Of a stretch of DNA of 5,124 nucleotides, positions 1-5,124 are shown piece by piece. Source of the stretch: Propionibacteriaceae bacterium. Its GTDB lineage: Bacteria > Actinomycetota > Actinomycetes > Propionibacteriales > Propionibacteriaceae. Where the stretch lies: contig JAUNUL010000227.1 of NCBI GenBank assembly GCA_030538175.1, forward strand, positions 1 to 5,124, written 5' to 3'. Below the pieces are notes generated by a model. The model was not told the DNA's origin. It was given only the letters and a program-made list of their open reading frames with translations, and did not search any database. The position numbers and the translations under genes are program-made. Within the stretch, counting starts at the first letter, position 1, and the number at the start of each line of letters is the position of its first letter.

Positions 1-198
1 GCCGTTCTCGATCTTGGAGACCTGCCGCTGCCCGACCCCGATCCGTTCAGCTAGTTGGGCCTGGGTGTACCCGGCCTGTTCGCGTAGTTCACGCAGGCGG
101 TACCCGCGCACCTCGGCCATCATGCGTTGCTTGTGCGCGTCGACCCGCTCGCGGTCAACCGGTCGCTTGGCGAGGTAGTCGTCCAGCGTTCTTGCCAT
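1..198 (-). CDS. HigA-like XRE-family antitoxin, C-terminal part outside window
   Basis: The first 66 codons are visible, from the ATG at 196-198, and the gene runs off the left edge. The protein begins MARTLDDYLAKRPVDRERVD and continues with a charged helix (KQRMMAEVRGYRLRELRE, residues about 23-40). A helix-turn-helix of the Cro/C1 (XRE) type follows: GYTQAQLAERIGVGQRQVSK, residues 43-62, ending at IENG. The N-terminal layout, a 'RPVDRE-VD-HK-RM--EVR--RLRELR' block before the HTH, resembles from memory the mycobacterial HigA2 antitoxin (Rv2021c). Such proteins neutralise a RelE/HigB-type mRNA-cutting toxin and repress their own operon. The order toxin first, antitoxin second is the HigBA arrangement, but the toxin here looks broken (see 204-278). 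An AGGA lies 11 nt before the ATG. The XRE assignment is secure; the HigA role is inferred. Confidence 0.85.
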   Translation of the reverse strand, partial: MARTLDDYLAKRPVDRERVDAHKQRMMAEVRGYRLRELREQAGYTQAQLAERIGVGQRQVSKIENG

Positions 199-203
199 GA
201 TGT

Positions 204-278
204 TCACCGTCCTTGGAGTCTGCGCAGTTGGGCGTCGAGCAAGTCATCGGCCACCGGAATGTTCTTGCGGTACCAGTG
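204..278 (-). pseudogene. 3' remnant of a HigB/RelE-type toxin gene
   Basis: Upstream of the antitoxin, a minus-strand frame ends with TGA at 204-206, five bases before the antitoxin ATG. Reading back, it encodes 24 residues, beginning HWYRKNIPVADDLLDAQLRR, and then meets an in-frame TGA at 279-281. The pattern 'WYRKNIP-ADDL-DA-L' and the tight spacing to the antitoxin look like the C-terminal end of Gp49/HigB-like toxins, which are normally about 110-200 residues. No initiation codon with an adequate ORF exists in any of the neighbouring frames examined, and the sequence upstream (282-430) shows no recognisable toxin core. The likely reading is a toxin gene lost by deletion or decay, leaving its tail. 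The family match is from memory. A sequencing error at the TGA would not by itself restore a full gene, because further stops follow. Confidence 0.5.
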
Positions 279-392
279 TCACGTACCGAGAGCCGTGGCC
301 AGCTGGCTAGTTGGTTGTACCCGGCCAGTCAGAGCGGCTCAGCTTGGCCGCCTGTACGTCAGACTGCTGGCCGACTTACACACATGTGATTC

Positions 393-422
393 TCCCCAGG
401 CTGTGGATAATTCTGGGGACAA
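393..422. promoter_or_regulatory. Inverted repeat enclosing a DnaA-box-like nonamer
   Basis: TCCCCAG at 393-399 and CTGGGGA at 413-419 form a perfect 7-bp inverted repeat with a 13-nt centre. The centre contains TGTGGATAA (402-410), the exact complement of the DnaA-box consensus TTATCCACA. A second, one-mismatch copy of the TTGTCCACA form, TGGGGACAA, lies at 414-422 in the same orientation, 12 bp on. The element sits just upstream of, and partly over, the probable -35 region of the 453-1076 gene, so it could be an operator. One or two boxes do not make an origin. Function is inferred from position only. Confidence 0.4.
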
Positions 423-446
423 CTAAGAACCTCCGGTGCCTAGGCT
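416..446 (+). promoter_or_regulatory. Probable leaderless promoter for the 453-1076 gene
   Basis: TAGGCT at 441-446 matches the actinobacterial -10 pattern TANNNT and ends six bases before the ATG at 453. Transcription would therefore start at or next to the start codon. A weak -35-like GGGACA lies at 416-421 (19-bp spacer). No Shine-Dalgarno sequence precedes the ATG, as expected for a leaderless mRNA, a common arrangement in actinobacteria. Confidence 0.5.
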
Positions 447-452
447 GGGTCC

Positions 453-1076
453 ATGAGCTACGGGATCATGGCCAGGGTCGTCGACATCGAGCGGATCGAG
501 GGGTTCTTCGGCAGCGGGGACGTGGGCGCGTTCGATCGCATCGCGGGCTGGCTCCGCAATGAATTCCCGCGCCTGGATGCCGAGCTGCCAGACGCGCCGC
601 CGGCGTACCAACTGCTCCGGGACCTCGCCCTGGATCCCGACTATCGCCGGACCCAGAACACGTGGTCAGGCGACCATGCCGCCAAGGCGATCCGGCTGCT
701 CGAGCTGATCACCGGCTGGTTCGGCGACCCCGACATCCAGCCCAATCGCTATTGGAGCGGGATGCGGTACGGCTGGTTCGAGGTGGTCGACCAGGCCCTG
801 GCCGGCGCGGGCTCCCCGGCGCGGGCCTCGGATCTGACCATCGCGCAACCGGTCGCCGGGCTGCCGATGCCGATCGACTTCCCGATCATCCACATCACCA
901 CGGCCGAGCAGGCCCGGCAGTGGCTCGCGGACACCCGGGATCTGGACCTGTCGCAGACACCCGCCGACGAGCGCGCGGCCATCGAGGAAATGCGTGACTG
1001 GATGGACTACACCGCGGACTGCGCGGCGCACTATCCGGCGTCGTCGGGCAACTGCCTGATCAGCTTCTACGGCTGA
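453..1076 (+). CDS. Conserved hypothetical protein, DUF7691-like
   Basis: A 207-residue soluble, acidic protein with no signal peptide, membrane segment or recognisable catalytic motif. It begins MSYGIMARVVDIERIEGFFG. A helical middle part (about residues 51-118) is rich in Trp, Tyr and Leu. A proline-rich strand GLPMPIDFPIIH follows at 136-147, then a helical region (AEQARQWLAD, 151-160), and the protein ends CLISFYG. The 'MSYG' opening, the 'LPMP-DFP-I' strand and the 'FY' ending recall the DUF7691 family of actinobacterial proteins of unknown function, but this is from memory and unverified. The ATG at 453 is chosen because a -10 element lies six bases upstream; an internal ATG at 468 is a less likely alternative. 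The gene converges on cbbX, and nothing links it to carbon fixation. No function is proposed. Confidence 0.8.
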   Translation: MSYGIMARVVDIERIEGFFGSGDVGAFDRIAGWLRNEFPRLDAELPDAPPAYQLLRDLALDPDYRRTQNTWSGDHAAKAIRLLELITGWFGDPDIQPNRYWSGMRYGWFEVVDQALAGAGSPARASDLTIAQPVAGLPMPIDFPIIHITTAEQARQWLADTRDLDLSQTPADERAAIEEMRDWMDYTADCAAHYPASSGNCLISFYG

Positions 1077-1084
1077 ACCAGCCC

Positions 1085-1098
1085 GCCGGAAAGCCGGC
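1085..1098. terminator. Small hairpin between convergent genes, possible bidirectional terminator
   Basis: GCCGG (1085-1089) and CCGGC (1094-1098) form a 5-bp GC-only stem with a 4-nt AAAG loop. It lies in the 21-bp gap between the stop codon of the hypothetical gene and that of cbbX. There is no T-tract on either side, so it would be a weak intrinsic terminator at best. Confidence 0.3.
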
Positions 1099-2033
1099 TA
1101 TGCCGGGTCGCCCGTCTGGAAGTGACTGCTGCCGCGCACATCGTCGGCGGTCAGCGTGGTCAGATCGGCCTTCGTCAGCGGCCGGTCCAGCCCAACCAAA
1201 CGGCGTGCATGGCGCAGCCGGGTCCGCTCGATGGCATTGCGCACCGAGCGGGCGTTGGAGAAGTTCGGCTTGGCCATGCGGAGGTCGAGATAGTCGGCGA
1301 ACGCGGCACGCGCGTCGGCGTCGAACCCGAAGTTCTCCTTCGCCACCATCCGTTCCGCGATCTCCATCAGTTCCTCGGCCGCATAGTCGCTGAACGCGAT
1401 GTGGTGCGGCACGCGCGATGACAACCCCGGGTTGGCTTCGAACAGCGTGCCCATCCGGTCGGCGTACCCCGCGAAGATCACCACCAACGAACCGCGCTCG
1501 TTCTCCATCTCGGTGAGCAGGATCTCAATCGCCTCCTGGCCATAGTCGCGTTCGTTCTCGGCGCGGAACAGGGCGTACGCCTCATCGATGAACAGCACCC
1601 CACCGGCCGCCTTGGCGATGGCTTCCTTGGTCTTGGGCGCGGTCTGACCGATGAACTGACCGACCAGATCGTCACGGGTGACCGCATGCACTTTCGGTGT
1701 CCGCAGATAGCCCAGCGCGTGCAGGATCTCCGCCATCCGCATGGCGACGGTCGTCTTGCCCGTCCCCGGGCCGCCCGTGAACGACATGTGCAGCGTCGGC
1801 TTCGACGTCATCAGCCCGAACCGCTCCCGCGCCCGGTCGACCAGCAGCAGCGACGCGATCTCGCGGACCCGCTGCTTCACCGACCCGAGCCCGATCAGCT
1901 CACCGTCCAGGCGCGCCAGGGTCTCACCGACCCGGGTCGCGACCTCGTCGTGGGCGAGGTCGATGTGCGCGTCGTCGGAGAGGTACGCCGGCTCAGCGGC
2001 CACCTCGTCCGCGCTCACGTCCGGCGCCCCCAT
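1098..2033 (-). CDS. cbbX: CbbX, red-type RuBisCO activase (AAA+ ATPase)
   Basis: CbbX is a hexameric AAA+ ATPase. It frees red-type RuBisCO from tight-binding sugar phosphates by drawing the CbbL C-terminal tail into its central pore, and in the studied proteobacterial enzyme it is activated by RuBP. From the ATG at 2033 the protein has 311 residues, the usual CbbX size. Visible parts are Walker A GGPGTGKT (87-94), pore-loop segment LVGQFIGQTAPKTKE (123-137), Walker B VLFIDEAY (146-153), NPGLSSR (201-207) with the likely arginine finger, and a sensor-2-type NARSVRN (260-266). The pore loop has Phe where the Rhodobacter protein has Tyr (YIG). The gene follows cbbS by 56 nt, with a strong hairpin in the gap. 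The frame is open further upstream, and a GTG at 2091-2093 overlapping the cbbS stop would add 20 residues; I prefer the ATG on length. Confidence in identity is very high, in the start moderate. Confidence 0.95.
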   Translation of the reverse strand: MGAPDVSADEVAAEPAYLSDDAHIDLAHDEVATRVGETLARLDGELIGLGSVKQRVREIASLLLVDRARERFGLMTSKPTLHMSFTGGPGTGKTTVAMRMAEILHALGYLRTPKVHAVTRDDLVGQFIGQTAPKTKEAIAKAAGGVLFIDEAYALFRAENERDYGQEAIEILLTEMENERGSLVVIFAGYADRMGTLFEANPGLSSRVPHHIAFSDYAAEELMEIAERMVAKENFGFDADARAAFADYLDLRMAKPNFSNARSVRNAIERTRLRHARRLVGLDRPLTKADLTTLTADDVRGSSHFQTGDPA

Positions 2034-2065
2034 CGCCCCGGGGACCCCCGTGACCCCGGGGCGAT
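2032..2065 (-). promoter_or_regulatory. 12-bp perfect inverted repeat over the cbbX start
   Basis: In the mRNA sense, ATCGCCCCGGGG is followed by a 10-nt loop and then CCCCGGGGCGAT, a perfect 12-bp stem with ten G-C pairs. The A and T of the second arm's final 'AT' are the first two bases of the proposed cbbX ATG, and the only G-rich Shine-Dalgarno candidate (GGGG) is in the same arm. The structure lies 3' of cbbS and has no T-tract. It could limit cbbX translation, protect the 3' end of a processed cbbLS transcript, or attenuate transcription; all three would keep CbbX below RuBisCO. If translation instead starts at the GTG at 2091-2093, the repeat is inside the coding region. Confidence 0.7.
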
Positions 2066-2089
2066 AGAAGCCGAATCCCGACCGCTGCG

Positions 2090-2515
2090 TCACGACGAGT
2101 AGCGCTGGCCGGCGGGCTTGGTGGTGGCGTACGACTCGAAGCCGTAGGCCTGCGCCCGCCCACCCAACTCGGTGCGGGTCAGGTTGAAGCCGGGCTCGGT
2201 CGCGGGACGCTGGACGAGGAACGACAGCGCGGTCGTCTGCCGGCCGAGCGTCGCGTCGTACGCATTGACCCGGACATAGTGGTTCGGGAATGCGGCCCGG
2301 CACTCGTTGATCTCGGCGAGCACACCGTCCGGCTCGTCGAGGTCGAACAGCGGCAGGCCCCACATCTCCCAATAGATGTTGCGGGGGTGCGGATCGTCGG
2401 TGTACTCCACCGAGACCGGCCACTTGTTGTCGAGGGCGTACGCGACCTGCAACCCGATCTCCTCATCGGTCAGCGGCGGCAGATAGGCGAAGGTTCCATA
2501 GCGCAGGGTGGCCAT
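2090..2515 (-). CDS. cbbS: RuBisCO small subunit, red type with C-terminal extension
   Basis: The small subunit caps the CbbL octamer in the L8S8 ribulose-bisphosphate carboxylase. The 141-residue product opens with [20 protein letters not shown], the standard red-type start. It carries the conserved [11 protein letters not shown] segment at 48-58 and the [15 protein letters not shown] segment at 73-87. It ends with an extension of about 38 residues (from about 104 to 141, with [12 protein letters not shown]). In red-type small subunits this extension forms the hairpin that lines the central solvent channel and helps assembly; green-type small subunits lack it. The start is supported by AAAGGA seven bases upstream. 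The gene lies 33 nt after cbbL and is surely co-transcribed with it. Confidence 0.97.
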   Translation of the reverse strand: MATLRYGTFAYLPPLTDEEIGLQVAYALDNKWPVSVEYTDDPHPRNIYWEMWGLPLFDLDEPDGVLAEINECRAAFPNHYVRVNAYDATLGRQTTALSFLVQRPATEPGFNLTRTELGGRAQAYGFESYATTKPAGQRYSS

Positions 2516-2522
2516 GTCGTAT

Positions 2523-2528
2523 TCCTTT
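2523..2528 (-). promoter_or_regulatory. cbbS ribosome binding site
   Basis: AAAGGA on the minus strand, seven bases before the cbbS ATG, is the clearest Shine-Dalgarno sequence in the window. It fixes the cbbS start and contrasts with the occluded start region of cbbX. Confidence 0.7.
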
Positions 2529-2548
2529 CTGGTGACGAGCGAGCTGGC

Positions 2549-4048
<1,500 letters not shown>

Positions 4049-4055
4049 TCAAGAA

Positions 4056-4103
4056 TCAAACGACAATGGAATCAATTGTTGTGATAGTTCACTGATCGAT
4101 TAA
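4056..4103. promoter_or_regulatory. Probable CbbR operator in the cbbL-cbbR divergent promoter region
   Basis: The 124-bp divergent gap contains an AT-rich core at about 4051-4103. Within it, TCA-N7-TGA (4072-4084) fits both the LysR rule T-N11-A and the CbbR pattern TNA-N7-TNA, and it extends to the symmetric ATCA-N7-TGAT (4071-4085). An overlapping dyad ACAAT-N7-ATTGT lies at 4063-4079. GTGA-N4-TCAC (4081-4092), TGA-N8-TGA (4082-4095) and TCA-N8-TTA (4089-4102) follow. Several half-sites spread over about 45 bp are what a tetrameric LysR regulator needs to control both the operon and its own gene. No pair of -35/-10 hexamers stands out for either direction; a TTGACC on the minus strand (4045-4050) is a possible cbbL -35 without a good -10. 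Confidence 0.6.
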
Positions 4104-4124
4104 GTGGTGTGGTTGGCTGGGGGC

Positions 4125-5084
4125 ATGCCCGATCGACTGTCCAGCGAGGCGTTCGATCCGTTGCAGGAGTACGCCGGCCTCGCCACTGTGCCAGCCGCCC
4201 TCACGTGGTCCCGGCTGCGGACGTTCTTGGCGGTGGTGGATTTCGGCGGGGTCGCAGCCGCCGCCGACCTGCTGCGGGTCACCGCACCGGCGGTCTCGGC
4301 CGCGGTGTCGGTGTTGGAGAGCGAACTCGGCACGAAGCTATTCGCCAAGTCCGGCCGCGGGGTCGTGCCAACCGAAGCCGGGCTGGTGTTCGCCGAGCAT
4401 TGCCGGACGCTGCTCGGGCTCGTGCAGACCGCACGGGAGGCGACCAGGGACGCCGAGACCGCGCGCCTGCGCCTGGGGGTGGTGGAGACAGCGGCCGAGA
4501 CGCTGCTGCCGGGATTGTTGGCCACGTTCAGCACGAGGCATCCGGGGGTGGAGCTCGCCATCGTCGTCGAGCCACGCGATGAGTTGTTCGCGCGGCTGGG
4601 CCATCACGAGCTCGATCTGGTGCTCGCCGGTCGGCCACCGCGCGGGTCCGGGTTCATCAGCCGCGCCACCCGGGAGAACTCGCTCATCGTCGTCGGCGCG
4701 CCGGGCACGGGCGGCAACTCGACGTCAGGTCAGCGCCGCGATGAGGTCTGGCTGCTCCGCGGGCACGGCTCGGGCACGCGCGAGACCGCACTCGGACTGC
4801 TCGCCCGGATGGAGCCGCGGCCGGGCGTACTCACCCTGGGGACCCAGGGCGCCTGCCTCGCGGCGGCCCGGGCCGGGCTGGGCGTGACGCTGGTGCACCT
4901 GGACGCGGCCAAGCGTGACCTGGAGCTGGGCGCACTGAAGGAAGTCCGCCAGCGCGGCACGCCCCTGCGCCGACCCTGGCATCTGTGCACCGGGCCGCGG
5001 CCAACGCGGGTCGCCGAACTGTTCCTCGCCCACGTCACCGACGTTGGCGCCGCGGGCGAGCACCCGTTCAGGGCAGTGGGTTGA
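4125..5084 (+). CDS. cbbR: CbbR-type LysR transcriptional regulator
   Basis: LysR regulators of the CbbR type bind the divergent cbb promoter and activate it in response to metabolites such as RuBP or NADPH (known from proteobacteria). From the ATG at 4125 the protein has 319 residues. A winged HTH spans about residues 31-86, including VAAAADLLRVTAPAVSAAVS and the wing KLFAKSGRGVVPTEAG. A linker helix runs to about 112, and the effector domain starts at LRLGVVETAAETLLPGLL (115-132). GHGSGTRE (213-220) and GACLAAARAGLGVTLVH (232-248) lie in effector-domain positions that are conserved in the family. The 30-residue stretch before the HTH is longer than usual, and a GTG at 4188 would give a more typical start but lacks a well-placed ribosome site. 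GTG codons at 4104 and 4107 are also possible. The name rests on the divergent position next to cbbL more than on sequence. It converges with the next gene. Confidence 0.85.
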   Translation: MPDRLSSEAFDPLQEYAGLATVPAALTWSRLRTFLAVVDFGGVAAAADLLRVTAPAVSAAVSVLESELGTKLFAKSGRGVVPTEAGLVFAEHCRTLLGLVQTAREATRDAETARLRLGVVETAAETLLPGLLATFSTRHPGVELAIVVEPRDELFARLGHHELDLVLAGRPPRGSGFISRATRENSLIVVGAPGTGGNSTSGQRRDEVWLLRGHGSGTRETALGLLARMEPRPGVLTLGTQGACLAAARAGLGVTLVHLDAAKRDLELGALKEVRQRGTPLRRPWHLCTGPRPTRVAELFLAHVTDVGAAGEHPFRAVG

Positions 5085-5087
5085 CCC

Positions 5088-5124
5088 CTACTTCTTCTTG
5101 GTGGCCTTCTTGGCCGTGGCCTTC
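5088..5124 (-). CDS. C-terminal end of a Lys/Ala-rich, probably DNA-binding protein
   Basis: Only the last 12 codons and the TAG stop (5088-5090) are visible; the protein ends KATAKKATKKK. Lys/Ala/Thr tails of this kind occur in actinobacteria at the ends of HU-type nucleoid proteins, histone H1-like proteins and topoisomerase I, where they bind DNA non-specifically. The visible part cannot decide among these. The stop lies 3 bp from the cbbR stop, so there is no room for a terminator between the two convergent genes. The gene most likely belongs to the host chromosome rather than the cbb cluster. Confidence 0.6.
   Translation of the reverse strand, partial: KATAKKATKKK

Larger units (their letters stand above)
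279..452. other. Gene-free intergenic stretch between toxin remnant and hypothetical gene
   Basis: No convincing coding sequence was found here. Short frames crossing it have no ribosome binding site and are interrupted by stops. The right half is less GC-rich than its surroundings and holds an inverted repeat, two DnaA-box-like nonamers and a probable promoter, described separately. The left half (about 282-390) shows nothing recognisable and may be decayed toxin-gene sequence or a deletion scar. Confidence 0.6.

Noticed and set aside
402..422. Replication origin.
   Set aside because: Only one exact and one imperfect DnaA box are present, with no box cluster, AT-rich unwinding region, or dnaA/dnaN/parAB neighbours.
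311..562. Short plus-strand frames at 127-426 and 311-562.
   Set aside because: They overlap the antitoxin or the hypothetical gene, cross a region with a promoter and dyads, have no ribosome site, and give arginine-rich translations without recognisable features.
2034..2423. Upstream extension of the cbbX frame to 441 codons.
   Set aside because: Most of it overlaps cbbS in another frame, and its Arg/Ala/Pro-rich translation has no likeness to CbbX. The family length of about 310 residues fits a start at 2033.
4100..4607. Minus-strand frames of 153 and 89 codons opposite cbbR.
   Set aside because: They are shadows of the LysR gene, whose HTH and effector domain are clear in the plus-strand frame.

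Overview
The window is high-GC DNA with compact gene packing, bacterial start and Shine-Dalgarno signals, and a lysine/alanine-rich protein tail at its right end. These features, with a likely leaderless promoter and a HigA antitoxin of mycobacterial type, suggest an actinobacterium. That assignment is inference; no rRNA or species marker is present.

The core is a complete red-type (form IC-like) RuBisCO cluster on the minus strand, in the order cbbL (large subunit, 2549-4000), cbbS (small subunit, 2090-2515) and cbbX (AAA+ RuBisCO activase, 1098-2033). A LysR-type regulator, almost certainly cbbR (4125-5084), is transcribed divergently. The 124-bp cbbL-cbbR gap is the only clearly AT-rich stretch. 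It carries several overlapping dyads, one of which fits the TNA-N7-TNA pattern used by CbbR proteins. CbbL and CbbS form the CO2-fixing L8S8 enzyme. CbbX remodels inhibited enzyme by pulling on the CbbL C-terminal tail. CbbR is expected to switch the operon on. All RuBisCO catalytic residues that could be checked are present, so the enzyme looks functional. No phosphoribulokinase or other Calvin-cycle gene lies in the window.

The left flank (1-452) holds the 5' part of a HigA-like antitoxin gene on the minus strand. Just upstream of it lies a short stub that looks like the 3' end of its toxin gene, cut off by a stop codon. Next comes about 170 bp without a gene, containing DnaA-box-like sequences and an inverted repeat, and then a probably leaderless plus-strand gene for a conserved hypothetical protein (453-1076). 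That gene converges on cbbX with 21 bp between the stop codons, where a small hairpin may serve both sides.

On the right, cbbR converges with the last codons of a minus-strand gene for a Lys/Ala-tailed, probably DNA-binding protein, with only 3 bp between the stops. The most notable non-coding signal is a perfect 12-bp GC-rich inverted repeat between cbbS and cbbX, whose second arm takes in the first two bases of the likely cbbX ATG.
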